Shown: piece after piece, positions 45,696 to 55,648 of the stretch
How positions within the stretch are numbered: the stretch's first letter is position 1
How the letters are laid out: every line of letters begins with the position of its first letter
Assembly (NCBI RefSeq): GCF_008763945.1
Contig: NZ_VTQH01000002.1
Location: 31,559-95,558 of the forward strand
Direction: 5' to 3'
DNA: 64,000 nucleotides
Source of the DNA: Microbacterium testaceum StLB037
GTDB lineage: Bacteria; Actinomycetota; Actinomycetes; Actinomycetales; Microbacteriaceae
Position numbers and translations under genes: made by a program
The notes under the pieces: generated by a model
The model's input: the letters and a program-made list of their open reading frames with translations, nothing else
Databases searched by the model: none
What the model was told of the DNA's origin: nothing

Positions 45696-45730
45696 CTGTC
45701 ACGAGTGTAAACCCCCTTCACTCGTGACAG
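45696..45730. promoter_or_regulatory. Probable CGNR operator between the regulator and the EamA gene
   Basis: Perfect inverted repeat CTGTCACGAGTG (45696-45707), 11 nt, CACTCGTGACAG (45719-45730), centred between the two start codons. Confidence 0.8.
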
Positions 45731-45739
45731 CAGGCCCGC

Positions 45740-46732
45740 ATGACCACGTCTTCCGTGACCCTCCCGCGTCCCACCCACCGCGGATCGAGCGCCGTCACCG
45801 GCCTCGCGATCGCCGTCGCCTCAGCCCTCGCGTTCTCGTCGAGCGGTCCGTTCGTCAAACCCCTGCTCGACGGCGGCTGGTCTCTCGGCGCGGTGCTGCT
45901 CGTGCGCATGGGGCTCGCGGCCCTGCTGCTGTCGCCGGCGCTCATCCTGGCGATCCGCCGACAGCGCGGGTTCCTGAGGCGGCACGGACTGCTCATCGTC
46001 TCGTTCGGTCTCACCGCCGTGGCCGGATGCCAGCTGTTCTATTTCGCCGCCATGCAGCGGATGCCGGTCGCCGTCGCCTTGCTCATCCAGTACATCGCGC
46101 CGGTGCTCATCGTCATCGCCGTGTGGGTGCGAACGCGGCGTTCACCCTCGAAGCTCGTGCTGATCGGGTCGGTCGTCGCGATGGCCGGTCTCGTGCTCGT
46201 CGTCGACATCAGCGGTGCGCGCTTCGACCTGCTGGGCACGATCTTCGCGCTGTGCGCGGCGGTGTGCGCCGCGGCGTACTTCGTCATCGCCGGGCGCGCG
46301 GGCGACGACCTGCCGCCCCTCGCCCTGGCCGCCGGAGGCCTGCTCACCGGGACGCTGCTCATGGGAGTGCTGGTACTCACCGGGGCGCTGCCCTTCGCCG
46401 CCCCCTCGATCACCGTGTCGCTCGCGGGGCTCGAGCTGCCCGGCATCCTGCCCCTGCTCTGGGTGGGCGGCGTCGCGACCACCGTGGGCTACGCGCTGGG
46501 CGTGATCGCGGTGCCGCTGATCGGTTCGCGGCTCGCGTCGTTCGTGGGCCTCAGCGAGGTGCTCTTCGCGCTCGGTTTCGCGTGGCTGCTGCTCGGCGAG
46601 ACGCCCGCGCCGGTCCAGTTCGTGGGCGGCGCGCTGATCCTCGCGGGCGTGGTGCTCGTGCGGATGGATGCCGGGAGCCCGGTGGAGCAGAAGACCGAGA
46701 CGGCGAGCATCCCGGTGGTGCCGGCGCCGTAG
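45740..46732 (+). CDS. EamA/DMT-family transporter
   Basis: 330 residues with ten predicted transmembrane helices in two EamA halves (GLAIAVASALAFSSSGPFVKPLL at the start of the first; FALCAAVCAAAYFVIAGRA at the start of the second). DMT members usually export amino acids or other metabolites; the substrate is not readable. GCAGG lies 5 nt before the ATG. Divergent from the CGNR regulator across the palindromic operator, and 4 bp from the stop of the convergent Lrp gene. Confidence 0.92.
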   Translation: MTTSSVTLPRPTHRGSSAVTGLAIAVASALAFSSSGPFVKPLLDGGWSLGAVLLVRMGLAALLLSPALILAIRRQRGFLRRHGLLIVSFGLTAVAGCQLFYFAAMQRMPVAVALLIQYIAPVLIVIAVWVRTRRSPSKLVLIGSVVAMAGLVLVVDISGARFDLLGTIFALCAAVCAAAYFVIAGRAGDDLPPLALAAGGLLTGTLLMGVLVLTGALPFAAPSITVSLAGLELPGILPLLWVGGVATTVGYALGVIAVPLIGSRLASFVGLSEVLFALGFAWLLLGETPAPVQFVGGALILAGVVLVRMDAGSPVEQKTETASIPVVPAP

Positions 46733-46736
46733 AGAG

Positions 46737-47210
46737 TCAGATCTCTTCGCGTGCCAGCTGCATCAGCGGGCCGACGCGGTAGCCGATGACCTCGCCCATG
46801 ACGAGGGAGGTCTCGGTGCGCTCGACGCCCTCGATCGCAAGGATGCGCGCGTCGGTGTCGAACAGGTGCTGGGTGTCGCGGCACGCCACGCGCACGAGCA
46901 GATCGACCTGACCGCTGAGTCCGTGCGCCTGCAGCACCTCGGGCACCTTGGCGAGCTCGGCGCGGATCGCCGGCAGCTCGGCCTGCCGCACCGTCACCTG
47001 CAGGAACGCTTCGATGGGGAAGCCCAGTGCCTCGGCTGACAGCGTGCGTTCGTACGAGAGGAAGACGCCCCCGCGCTCCAGGCGGCTCATGCGCGCCTGG
47101 ACGGTGTTGCGGGACAGTCCGAGTTTCTCGGCGAGCGCGACGACGGTGGCGCGCGGATCGGCGGACAGGGCGCGGAGGAGGTCGAGGTCGACCGCGTCGA
47201 GCTTGCTCAT
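46737..47210 (-). CDS. Lrp/AsnC family transcriptional regulator
   Basis: 157 residues. N-terminal winged helix-turn-helix (LDAVDLDLLRALSADPRAT, LGLSRNTVQARMSRLERGGV) and C-terminal RAM/ligand-binding domain (VDLLVRVACRDTQHL). It is divergent from bkdABC across 174 bp. Regulators of this type control branched-chain keto acid dehydrogenase genes in other bacteria (BkdR), so local control by leucine or a related effector is likely. The ATG at 47210 is preferred to one 12 bp upstream. Confidence 0.93.
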   Translation of the reverse strand: MSKLDAVDLDLLRALSADPRATVVALAEKLGLSRNTVQARMSRLERGGVFLSYERTLSAEALGFPIEAFLQVTVRQAELPAIRAELAKVPEVLQAHGLSGQVDLLVRVACRDTQHLFDTDARILAIEGVERTETSLVMGEVIGYRVGPLMQLAREEI

Positions 47211-47384
47211 GGTGCGAAACATTAGCAGCGCGAAGGTCGGTTGCGGTGGGCACGATGCTCAATATGACGGCGAGGTCTTGAGCGGGCTGCATTCCGCGCG
47301 TACGGTCGGCCTCGTCGGCGGTGCTGCCGGCATCCGTACGCCCCGGCTCTCACGAGGAGCCCGGGCCGCACTGGAGGGATGACG

Positions 47385-48509
47385 ATGACGTACACCCAGA
47401 CGCGGGACTCCTCGACAGGAAGCGCCGACGATCCCGGCGCCCTCGACGACGTGCTCCGCCTTCTCGAGCCCGACGGTTCTCGGATCGCCGACGACACCCT
47501 CGACCCCTGGGTCGCCGACTTGTCGCCGCACGAGCTGCGCGCCCTGCATCGCGACATGGTCCTCACCCGCCGACTGGACGCCGAGGGCGTCGCCCTGCAG
47601 CGCCAGGGTCAGCTGGCGCTGTGGGCACCGTGCCGCGGCCAGGAGGCCACGCAGGTCGGAACCGCCCACGCGCTCGCCCCCGGCGACTTCGTCTTCCCCA
47701 GCTACCGCGAGCACGGCGTGCTGCTCGCCCGCGGCGCTCAGCCCGCCGACTACGTGCTCGCGTGGCGCGGCGAGGAGCACTCGGCCTACGACCACACCAC
47801 CATCAACGCCGCTCCTCCCCAGATCATCATCGGCGCGCAGTCGCTGCACGCCACCGGCTGGGCGATGGGCGCCCAGCGCGACGGATCGACCGACGTCGCC
47901 GTCGCCTATTACGGCGACGGGGCCACCAGCCAGGGTGACGTCAACGAGGCGATGGTGTTCGCCTCGTCGTTCCGCGCTCCCGTGGTGTTCGTGTGCTCGA
48001 ACAACCAGTGGGCCATCTCGGAGCCCGTCACCGTCCAGGCCAAGTACCCCATCGCGGGTCGGGCGCCGGGGTTCGGCATCCCGAGTGTTCGAATCGACGG
48101 AAACGACGCCCTCGCCTGCGTCGCCGCGATGCGGTGGGCGCTCGATCGGGCTCGTCGGGGGGAGGGTCCCTCGTTCATCGAGGCCGTGACGTACCGCATG
48201 GGACCGCACACCACGAGCGACGACCCCACCCGCTACCGTGACGCCGCCGAGGTCGAGCAATGGGCGCAGCGCGACCCGATCGCGCGGCTCGAGGCGTACC
48301 TGCGCGCCGAGGGGATGCTCGACGACTCCGGCATGGCCGAGGTCGCCCGCGCCGCCGACGCGCTCGCGGCCGAGGTGCGCGCGGCGTGCATCGGGGCGAC
48401 GACCCGGGCCCCCGAGACGATGTTCGACCACGTGTACGCGGAGCCCCATGCCGGGGTCGAGCGGCAGAAGGCGGAGTACGTCGAGTACCTCGCGGGGTTC
48501 GAGAAGTGA
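47385..48509 (+). CDS. bkdA: Branched-chain 2-oxoacid dehydrogenase E1 component, alpha subunit
   Basis: 374 residues. Thiamine-diphosphate-dependent decarboxylase subunit of the BCKDH complex. The ThDP motif is GDGATSQGDVNEAMVFA followed by NNQW; RQGQLALWAPCRGQEA and RMGPHTTSDDPTRYR are typical of E1-alpha and contain the phosphorylation-loop-like segment. The ATG at 47385 has GGAGGG 6 nt upstream; the ATG at 47379 abuts that site. A pyruvate substrate cannot be fully excluded, but the neighbouring leucine pathway favours branched-chain keto acids. Confidence 0.9.
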   Translation: MTYTQTRDSSTGSADDPGALDDVLRLLEPDGSRIADDTLDPWVADLSPHELRALHRDMVLTRRLDAEGVALQRQGQLALWAPCRGQEATQVGTAHALAPGDFVFPSYREHGVLLARGAQPADYVLAWRGEEHSAYDHTTINAAPPQIIIGAQSLHATGWAMGAQRDGSTDVAVAYYGDGATSQGDVNEAMVFASSFRAPVVFVCSNNQWAISEPVTVQAKYPIAGRAPGFGIPSVRIDGNDALACVAAMRWALDRARRGEGPSFIEAVTYRMGPHTTSDDPTRYRDAAEVEQWAQRDPIARLEAYLRAEGMLDDSGMAEVARAADALAAEVRAACIGATTRAPETMFDHVYAEPHAGVERQKAEYVEYLAGFEK

Positions 48510-49513
48510 CCGCCATGACCCTGGGGTCCGCGATCAACGCGGGCCTGGCCAAGGCACTCGAGAACGACGACAAGGTCCTGCTCATGGGCGAGGACATCGG
48601 CAAGCTCGGCGGCGTCTTCCGCGTCACCGACGGTCTGCAGCACCGCTTCGGCGCGCAGCGCGTCGTCGACACCCCGCTCGCCGAGGCCGGCATCGTCGGC
48701 ACCGCGGTCGGCCTCGCCCTGCGCGGCTACCGCCCCGTCGTCGAGATCCAGTTCGACGGGTTCGTCTACCCCGCGTTCGACCAGATCGTCTGCCAGGTCG
48801 CGAAGCTGCACTACCGCAGTAACGGGCGGATCCGGATGCCGCTGGTCATCCGCATCCCGTGGGCCGGGGGCGTGGGCGCGGCGGAGCACCACTCCGAGTC
48901 TCCCGAGGCGTACTTCGTGCACACCGCCGGGCTCCGCGTGGTCGCCGCATCGAACCCGCAGGACGCCTACGTCATGTTGCAGCAGGCGGTCGCCTCCGAC
49001 GACCCGGTCATCTTCTTCGAGCCCAAGCGCCTGTACCACTCCAAGGGAGAGGTCGATCTGGATGCCGACCTCGCCGACGCCCCGCCGATGCACCTGGCCC
49101 GCGTGGCCCGCGAGGGCACCGACGCGACCATCGTCACCTACGGCGCCCAGGTGCGCACGGCGCTCGACGCCGCGCTCGCCGCGGAGGACGAGGGGCTCTC
49201 GCTCGAGGTCATCGACCTGCGTTCGCTGTCGCCGATCGACATGAACACGGTCGCGGCATCTGTCCGCAAGACCGGACGGATCGTCGTCACCCACGAGGCC
49301 GCGCGCGAAGCGGGGGTGGGGGCCGAGCTCGTCGCGAGCATCACCGAGCAGTGCTTCCACTACCTCGAGACGCCGCCGCAGCGCGTCACTGGACACGACA
49401 TCCCGTACCCGCCGTCGAAGCTCGAGAAGCATCACGTGCCCGACCTGGATCGGATCCTGCATGCGGTGGACCGGGTGCTGGAGCGCGGGGCGGGCTCGGA
49501 GGTGATGTCGTGA
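48506..49513 (+). CDS. bkdB: Branched-chain 2-oxoacid dehydrogenase E1 component, beta subunit
   Basis: 335 residues. Transketolase-like pyrimidine domain with LLMGEDIGKLGGVFRVT, DTPLAEAGIVGTAVGLAL and the RYRSNG-like HYRSNGRIRMP segment, plus the C-terminal transketolase domain (YGAQVRTAL). The GTG at 48506 overlaps the bkdA stop (GTGA); an ATG at 48515 is the alternative start. It forms the alpha2beta2 E1 heterotetramer with BkdA. Confidence 0.92.
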   Translation: MTAMTLGSAINAGLAKALENDDKVLLMGEDIGKLGGVFRVTDGLQHRFGAQRVVDTPLAEAGIVGTAVGLALRGYRPVVEIQFDGFVYPAFDQIVCQVAKLHYRSNGRIRMPLVIRIPWAGGVGAAEHHSESPEAYFVHTAGLRVVAASNPQDAYVMLQQAVASDDPVIFFEPKRLYHSKGEVDLDADLADAPPMHLARVAREGTDATIVTYGAQVRTALDAALAAEDEGLSLEVIDLRSLSPIDMNTVAASVRKTGRIVVTHEAAREAGVGAELVASITEQCFHYLETPPQRVTGHDIPYPPSKLEKHHVPDLDRILHAVDRVLERGAGSEVMS

Positions 49514-51018
49514 TCGCGGAGTTTTTGCTTCCCGACCTCGGCGAAGGGCTTCCCGAGGCCGAGATCGTGCAGTGGCACGTGGCCGAGGGCGACACCGTCA
49601 CCCTCAACCAGACGATCGCCGAAGTCGAGACCGCCAAGGCGATCGTCGAGATCCCCTCGCCGTACGCGGGCACCGTGCAGGGTCTGCACGCCGCCGCGGG
49701 CGACGTCGTCGAGGTCGGTTCACCACTCGTGTCGTTCGCGGTGGAGGGGGCGGATGCCGGCACCCCGGCGCCCGCGTCCAGCGAGCCCACGTCTGCCCCG
49801 GCCGCCGTGTCCCCGGCCGCCGTGTCCCCGGCCGCCGCGGCGGAGGGTCGCGCCGTGGAGGAGGTCGTCGACGCACCCGTCGAGGTCCCCGCCGACGACA
49901 TCGCCGCGCGGGCGACCCCGAACCTCGTCGGATACGGCGCGGCCCCGACCTCGGGCACCCGGCCGCGGCGCCGGGCGCGCGGGGCGGGGACCGTCACCCT
50001 CGACACCGACCGCGCCGTGCGCGAGGCGGCCCCGCACGACGTCGTGCGGACCGGCCCCATCGACCTGCCGCTCGAGCGTCCGCGGTCCACGCCGCCGGTG
50101 CGCAAGTTCGCGAAGGACCACGGCATCGACCTCGTGCTCGTCGCCGCCGCCCACCCGGGCGAGATGGTCACGCGCGCTCACGTCGAGGAGTACGCCGCGA
50201 GGATCGCACCCCCGTCCACCGCCGCGACGCAGGCCCCCACCCGCGCGGAGTCGCGCTCCGACACGTCGTCCGAGGGCTCGGTGGTTCCCTCGGGCTCGGC
50301 CGTTCGAGCGAGCGACCCCCGCGTCACGCGCACACCGATCCGCGGAGTGCGCAAGCACACGGCGGCGGCGATGGTGCAGAGTGCGTTCACCGCTCCGCAC
50401 GCGACGACCTTCCTCACGCTGGATGTGACCGCGACGACCGAGCTGCTGGCATCCCTCAAGACCGACCGTGCCCTCGACGGGCACAAGATCGGGCTGCTGG
50501 CGATCGTCGCGAAGGCGGTGTGCCTGGCGCTCGGGCGCACGCCCGCGCTCAACGCGAGGTGGGATGAGGCGGCGGGTGAGATCGTCGAGCACCACTACGT
50601 GAATCTCGGGATCGCCGCCGCGACCGACCGCGGTCTCGTGGTTCCGGTGATTCCGGATGCCGATGCCCTCGCCCTCGTCGACCTCGCCGACGCGATCGCC
50701 GAGCTCGCCGCCACGGCCCGCGCCGGACGCACGGCTCCTGCCGCGATGACCGGCGGGACGTTCTCGATCACCAACGTGGGCGTGTTCGGAGTGGATGCCG
50801 GGACCCCGATCCTCAACCCGGGTGAGGCCGGAATCCTCGCGGTCGGCGCGCTCCGGCGCACCCCGTGGGAGCACCACGGCGAGATCGCCCTGCGCGACGT
50901 GCTGACCCTCAGCCTCTCGTTCGACCACCGCCTGGTCGACGGGGCCGAGGCGGCGCGGTTCCTTACCGACGTCGCCGGCGTGATGCGCGAACCCGGGAGG
51001 GCGATGCTGCTGCGCTGA
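49510..51018 (+). CDS. bkdC: Branched-chain 2-oxoacid dehydrogenase E2 component (dihydrolipoamide acyltransferase)
   Basis: 502 residues. One lipoyl domain (lipoylated Lys43 in VETAKAIVEI), an Ala/Pro-rich linker, a peripheral subunit-binding domain (VRKFAKDHGIDLV), a second linker, and the catalytic domain with HxxxDG as FDHRLVDG. It transfers the branched acyl group to CoA. GTG start in GTGA overlap with bkdB. The E3 subunit is not encoded here and must come from another locus. Confidence 0.94.
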   Translation: MIAEFLLPDLGEGLPEAEIVQWHVAEGDTVTLNQTIAEVETAKAIVEIPSPYAGTVQGLHAAAGDVVEVGSPLVSFAVEGADAGTPAPASSEPTSAPAAVSPAAVSPAAAAEGRAVEEVVDAPVEVPADDIAARATPNLVGYGAAPTSGTRPRRRARGAGTVTLDTDRAVREAAPHDVVRTGPIDLPLERPRSTPPVRKFAKDHGIDLVLVAAAHPGEMVTRAHVEEYAARIAPPSTAATQAPTRAESRSDTSSEGSVVPSGSAVRASDPRVTRTPIRGVRKHTAAAMVQSAFTAPHATTFLTLDVTATTELLASLKTDRALDGHKIGLLAIVAKAVCLALGRTPALNARWDEAAGEIVEHHYVNLGIAAATDRGLVVPVIPDADALALVDLADAIAELAATARAGRTAPAAMTGGTFSITNVGVFGVDAGTPILNPGEAGILAVGALRRTPWEHHGEIALRDVLTLSLSFDHRLVDGAEAARFLTDVAGVMREPGRAMLLR

Positions 51019-51063
51019 GCGGACCCGCGGCGGCGCACTCGTCGTCGCGCGGTACACCGACGG

Positions 51064-51093
51064 GGTGCCGGGGGAGTGATCGCCCTCGGCACC
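51064..51093. terminator. Terminator between bkdC and the TetR gene
   Basis: GGTGCCG paired with CGGCACC and an inner GGG/CCC step, followed by TTCT on the plus strand, in the 139-bp spacer of convergent genes. Confidence 0.7.
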
Positions 51094-51157
51094 TTCTGAT
51101 CGCCGTGGCATCCGGCGTGCGACGCCGGGGCGGCGGCGAGGTGCCCGGATGCCGGGA

Positions 51158-51988
51158 TCAGGCCGTCAGCGCCGCGAGCGCCATGCGGGTAAGGGTCGGG
51201 CGCACGCGAGCCGCGGGCACGCCGCGCACGCTGTGCGGTGTCGAGTTGATCAGGCCGAAGCACGCGAGGGCTCGCACGCGCCGTTCGGCCGGGTTCTCGG
51301 CATCCGGATTCGCAGCGGCGAGAGCCTCCGTCCACATGGCGACGTACGCGTTCTGCAGGCGGCGCACCGTGCGGCGGTCGTCGGGGGAGAGGCGGTCGAG
51401 GTCGCGGTCCTGCACGCGGATCACGTCGGCCTCGGCGAGCGCGAACTCGACGTGGAAGTCGACGAGCGCGCGGAGCACGGCGTCGGGGGTTCCGGGTGAC
51501 CCGGGGGTGGATGCCGTGTGAGCTGGGCTGCGGGGGGATTCGGCGACACGCCGGTCGGGGGCGGCGGATGCCGGCTGTGCACGGCTGCGGGGGGATTCGG
51601 CGACACGCGGGACGGGGGTGGCCGAGCGCGGCATGTCGGCTCGGAGCTCCGCGGTTGTGTCCGCGGCGGCGAGCTCGGCGACCCGGCGCACGCCCTCGAG
51701 CAGCCGTTCGCTGACGTCGACGAGGATCGCGCCCAGCAGCGCCTGCTTGCCCGAGACGTGGCGATAGACGGCGGGCCCGCTCACGCCGGCGGCCTCGCCG
51801 ATGTCCCCGAGAGTCACACCGTCGAAGCCCCGCTCGGCGAACAGGCGCGCGGCGGCGGCGAGCAGGGCGGCGCGGCGGTCGGCCTTCGCACGGTCGCGGG
51901 CGGTGCCGGCGGGCCGCGGACCCACGGCCTCGGCGCGCGGCTCGTCGGTGGCCGCACGGGGCTCGTCGTTCGCTCTTGTCATCGGCAT
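51158..51988 (-). CDS. TetR-family regulator with a repetitive insertion
   Basis: 276 residues, longer than the usual 190-220. The helix-turn-helix is clear (RRAALLAAAARLFAERGFDGVTLGDIGEAAGVSGPAVYRHV, about residues 38-78). Between helices of the ligand domain lies an insertion of about 45 residues made of two RVAESPRS-type repeats. It is divergent from the leucine-degradation operon starting with accD1, with a palindrome between them, so it is probably its repressor, releasing upon an acyl-CoA intermediate. Start at the ATG at 51988 or 51982. Confidence 0.88.
   Translation of the reverse strand: MPMTRANDEPRAATDEPRAEAVGPRPAGTARDRAKADRRAALLAAAARLFAERGFDGVTLGDIGEAAGVSGPAVYRHVSGKQALLGAILVDVSERLLEGVRRVAELAAADTTAELRADMPRSATPVPRVAESPRSRAQPASAAPDRRVAESPRSPAHTASTPGSPGTPDAVLRALVDFHVEFALAEADVIRVQDRDLDRLSPDDRRTVRRLQNAYVAMWTEALAAANPDAENPAERRVRALACFGLINSTPHSVRGVPAARVRPTLTRMALAALTA
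51526..51608. repeat. 57-bp direct repeat within the TetR gene
   Basis: A 26-bp segment starting GGCTGCGGGGGGATTCGG is identical at 51526 and 51583 (spacing 57 bp, 19 codons), coding for the duplicated RVAESPRS unit. Confidence 0.82.
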
Positions 51989-52010
51989 CCGCTCGGGCTA
52001 GCCTGGAATC

Positions 52011-52032
52011 TCAGTTAGCCAACATTAACTGA
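52011..52032. promoter_or_regulatory. Probable TetR operator upstream of the leucine-degradation operon
   Basis: Inverted repeat TCAGTTA (52011-52017), 8 nt, TAACTGA (52026-52032), located 22 bp from the TetR start and 71 bp from the accD1 start. It is AT-rich against the local background, as expected for a promoter-operator. Confidence 0.7.
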
Positions 52033-52103
52033 AATTCCCCGGCGGGAACGACCCGACCGGAACGACGGTGCCGTCGACGACGCGGCGCCGAGACGGAGCC
52101 GCC

Positions 52104-53702
52104 ATGAGCACAGCACCGGTCACCCCACCAGCGCCCGACGCCACCGCCGCGCCCACCCAGCGCGACCTCGCCGAAGAGCTCCGCGCCGTCCTCGCCCGCA
52201 CCGCCCGCGGCGGATCCGACGCCGCGCGAGAGCGCCACACCGCGCGCGGCAAGCTCCTCGCCCGCGACCGCATCGACCGGTTGCTCGACGAGGGCAGTCC
52301 CTTCCTCGAGGTCGCGCCCCTCGCCGCCCACGGTCTCTACGACGGCGGGGCTCCCGGCGCGGGAGTCGTCGCCGGCATCGGCCTCGTGCACGGACGCCAC
52401 GTCATGGTCGTCGCCAACGATGCCACGGTGAAGGGCGGGGCGTACTTCCCCCTGACGGTGAAGAAGCACCTGCGCGCGCAGGAGATCGCCCTCGACAACC
52501 GGCTGCCGTGCGTCTACCTCGTCGACTCTGGAGGAGCGTTCCTGCCGATGCAGGACGAGGTGTTCCCCGACCGCGACCACTTCGGCCGCATCTTCCGCAA
52601 TCAGGCGCAGCTGTCTGCCCGCGGCATCCCGCAGATCGCCGCCGTCCTGGGCTCGTGCACCGCGGGAGGGGCCTACGTCCCCGCGATGAGCGACGAGAGC
52701 GTGATCGTGCGGAACCAGGGCACGGTGTTCCTCGGCGGACCGCCCCTGGTGAAGGCCGCGATCGGCGAAGACGTCACCGCGGAACAGCTCGGTGGTGGCG
52801 ATCTGCACGCCCGCCGCTCGGGAGTGGTCGATCACCTCGCCGACGACGACGAGCACGCGCTCGAGATCGTCCGCGACATCGTCGCCACCCTCCCGCAGAC
52901 CCCCGCGCCGGTCTGGCCCGTCGAAGACGCGAAGGCCCCCGCGCGCGACCCGCAGGAGCTCTACGGCATCGTCCCCGCCGACGTCAGTCAGCCCGTCGAC
53001 GTGCGCGCGATCATCGACACCCTCGTCGACGCGGGCACCCTGCACGAGTTCAAAGCCCTGTACGGCGAGAGCGTCATCACGACCTTCGCGCGTCTGCAGG
53101 GGCACCCGGTGGGGATCATCGCGAACGACGGCGTGCTCTTCAGCGAGTCGGCACTCAAGGCCGCGCACTTCATCGAGCTCGCCGACCAGCGCGGCATCCC
53201 CCTGCTCTTCCTGCAGAACATCACCGGGTTCATGGTGGGGCGGGATGCCGAGGCCGGAGGCATCGCGAAAGACGGCGCCAAGATGGTCACCGCCGTCGCG
53301 ACGACCCGCGTCCCCAAGCTCACGGTCCTCGTCGGGGGGTCGTACGGCGCCGGCAACTACGCCATGTGCGGTCGCGCGTACGACCCCCGGTTCCTCTGGA
53401 CCTGGCCCTCGAGTCGCATCTCGGTCATGGGCGGGGCGCAAGCGGCATCCGTTCTCTCGACCGTCACGCGCGACCAGCGCGCCGCGCGCGGGCAAGAGTG
53501 GACGGATGCCGACGACCAGGCCTTCCAGCAGCCCATTCGCGACCGCTACGAAGAGCAGGGCAGCCCGTACTACGCCACCGCCCGGCTCTGGGACGACGGC
53601 GTGATCGACCCCGCCGACACCCGCACGATGCTCGGGCTCGCGCTCGACGTCGTCAGCCGCGTGCCGCTCGCCGACCGGGGCTTCGGCCTCTTCCGGATGT
53701 GA
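52104..53702 (+). CDS. accD1: Methylcrotonyl-CoA carboxylase, carboxyltransferase (beta) subunit
   Basis: 532 residues. Transfers CO2 from carboxybiotin to 3-methylcrotonyl-CoA in leucine breakdown. Crotonase-like carboxyltransferase domains show [45 protein letters not shown] and, in the second domain, [15 protein letters not shown]. Substrate choice is inferred from the operon (isovaleryl-type dehydrogenase, MaoC, CitE), which equals the M. tuberculosis accD1-accA1-fadE19 group. The ATG at 52104 has GGAG 5 nt upstream. Confidence 0.9.
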   Translation: MSTAPVTPPAPDATAAPTQRDLAEELRAVLARTARGGSDAARERHTARGKLLARDRIDRLLDEGSPFLEVAPLAAHGLYDGGAPGAGVVAGIGLVHGRHVMVVANDATVKGGAYFPLTVKKHLRAQEIALDNRLPCVYLVDSGGAFLPMQDEVFPDRDHFGRIFRNQAQLSARGIPQIAAVLGSCTAGGAYVPAMSDESVIVRNQGTVFLGGPPLVKAAIGEDVTAEQLGGGDLHARRSGVVDHLADDDEHALEIVRDIVATLPQTPAPVWPVEDAKAPARDPQELYGIVPADVSQPVDVRAIIDTLVDAGTLHEFKALYGESVITTFARLQGHPVGIIANDGVLFSESALKAAHFIELADQRGIPLLFLQNITGFMVGRDAEAGGIAKDGAKMVTAVATTRVPKLTVLVGGSYGAGNYAMCGRAYDPRFLWTWPSSRISVMGGAQAASVLSTVTRDQRAARGQEWTDADDQAFQQPIRDRYEEQGSPYYATARLWDDGVIDPADTRTMLGLALDVVSRVPLADRGFGLFRM

Positions 53703-53704
53703 TC

Positions 53705-55648
53705 ATGAACCGTCCCCCGTTCTCCTCCGTTCTCGTCGCCAACCGAGGCGAGATCGCGCGCCGGGTGTTCCGGACGCTCCGGCGTCTCGGCATCCGCTCG
53801 ATCGCTGTCTTCACCGACGCGGATGCCGACGCTCCCCACGCCCGCGAGGCCGATCACGCCGTGCGCGTGCCCTCGTACCTCGACGTCGACGCGGTGATCG
53901 CCGCCGCGGTGTCGTCGGGGGCGGATGCCGTGCACCCGGGATACGGCTTCCTCAGCGAGAACGCCGGCTTCGCCCGCGCGTGCGCCGTGGCCGGGATCGT
54001 GTTCGTCGGCCCCGGCGTCGAAGCGCTCGAGGTGATGGGCGACAAGATCCGCGCCAAGGAGCACGTCGCCGCGCACGACGTGCCGACCGTGCCGGGCTTC
54101 TCGGCCACGGGGCTCTCCGACGCCGAGATCGCCGTCGAGGCCGACCGCGCCGGATACCCCCTGCTCGTCAAGCCCTCCGCCGGCGGGGGCGGCAAGGGCA
54201 TGACCGTCGCCACCGGTCCCGCCGACCTCGCCGACGCGCTCGCGACGGCCCGCCGGGTCGCCGCCGCGGCTTTCGGCGACGACACCCTGCTGCTCGAGCG
54301 GCTGCTCGAGCGCCCGCGTCACATCGAGGTGCAGGTGCTCGCCGATGCGCACGGCACGACCCTCTCGCTCGGCGAGCGCGAGTGCACCCTGCAGCGGCGG
54401 CACCAGAAGGTGATCGAAGAGGCTCCCTCTCCCGTCGTGGACGCAGGGACCCGCGCCCGCCTGGGCGAGGCCGCCGTCGCCGCCGCCCGCAGTGTCGGCT
54501 ACCTGGGCGCGGGAACGGTTGAGTTCCTCGTCGCCGGCGACCGGCTCGACGAGCCGTTCTTCATCGAGATGAACACGCGCCTGCAGGTCGAGCATCCCGT
54601 GACCGAGATGGTCACCGGCATCGACCTCGTCGAGCAGCAGCTGCGGGTCGCGGCAGGTTTCGCGCTCGAGCTCGGCGAGATCCGCCTCGACGGACACGCG
54701 ATCGAGGCGCGCGTGTACGCCGAGACCCCGGCGCGCGGATACCTTCCCGCAACCGGGACCGTGAGCCTGTGGCATCCGGGATCCGCCCGCGTCGACAGCG
54801 CCGTCGAAACCGGCAGCGTCATCAGCTCGCTGTACGACCCGATGATCGCCAAGGTCATCGCGCACGGACCCGACCGCGAGACGGCCCTCGCCCGGCTCGA
54901 CGCGGCGCTGGCCGACACGGTCGTGCTCGGCGTCGACACGAACATCGCCGATCTGCGGGCCCTGCTCGCCGAACCCGCCGTGCGGGCGGGCGATCTCGAC
55001 ACGGGGCTGCTGGATCGGCGGGGGATTCCCGAGGCTCCGGAACCGTCCCCGGTCGCGCTCGCCGCAGTCGCCGAGAGAGCGGTGGCGGATGCCGGGACCC
55101 CGGCCGACGGCTCGGTCTGGGGTCGTGTGGGGGCCTGGCGTGCCGGGGGAGCGGCGGCTGCTCGCACGGTGGCGCTGGAGGACGACGCGGGACAGGTGCA
55201 CGTGGTCGAGCCGGGCACGGCGGAAGAGGCCGTGGTGACGGGCGGGCCGGTCGAGTACTGGGTGCACGCCGACGGCGGGGCTCACCGCCTGCGGGTGGTG
55301 TCGCGCCGGGACGCCGCCGCGCGTCGCCGCGCCGCCGCGAGCCGTGCGCCCGGAGCCGTGGACCCCGACCTGGTCGCGCCGCTGCCCGGAACCGTGGTCG
55401 CGGTGCACGTCGCCGACGGGACCGCGGTCGAGGTCGGAGCGCGGCTCGTCACGATCGAGGCGATGAAGATGGAGCACACCGTCATGGCCCCGCATGCCGG
55501 AACGGTGCGGCTGCGCACGTCGGCGGGCGCGCAGGTCGCCCGCGACGCGGTGGTCGCGACGGTGACCCCCGAGATTCCCCCCTCCCATGATCCCGCCGGC
55601 ATCCCGGCATCCGCCCCCTCTTCATCCCACAAGGAGACCCACTCGTGA
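53705..55648 (+). CDS. accA1: Methylcrotonyl-CoA carboxylase, biotin carboxylase/carrier (alpha) subunit
   Basis: 647 residues. The biotin carboxylase domain has [26 protein letters not shown], the glycine-rich ATP loop [10 protein letters not shown], and [14 protein letters not shown]. The C-terminal biotinyl domain has EAMKMEH with biotinylated Lys588. The ATG at 53705 is 2 bp after the accD1 stop; an in-frame GTG at 53699 is an alternative. The final codons overlap the next gene (GTGA). Confidence 0.93.
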   Translation: MNRPPFSSVLVANRGEIARRVFRTLRRLGIRSIAVFTDADADAPHAREADHAVRVPSYLDVDAVIAAAVSSGADAVHPGYGFLSENAGFARACAVAGIVFVGPGVEALEVMGDKIRAKEHVAAHDVPTVPGFSATGLSDAEIAVEADRAGYPLLVKPSAGGGGKGMTVATGPADLADALATARRVAAAAFGDDTLLLERLLERPRHIEVQVLADAHGTTLSLGERECTLQRRHQKVIEEAPSPVVDAGTRARLGEAAVAAARSVGYLGAGTVEFLVAGDRLDEPFFIEMNTRLQVEHPVTEMVTGIDLVEQQLRVAAGFALELGEIRLDGHAIEARVYAETPARGYLPATGTVSLWHPGSARVDSAVETGSVISSLYDPMIAKVIAHGPDRETALARLDAALADTVVLGVDTNIADLRALLAEPAVRAGDLDTGLLDRRGIPEAPEPSPVALAAVAERAVADAGTPADGSVWGRVGAWRAGGAAAARTVALEDDAGQVHVVEPGTAEEAVVTGGPVEYWVHADGGAHRLRVVSRRDAAARRRAAASRAPGAVDPDLVAPLPGTVVAVHVADGTAVEVGARLVTIEAMKMEHTVMAPHAGTVRLRTSAGAQVARDAVVATVTPEIPPSHDPAGIPASAPSSSHKETHS

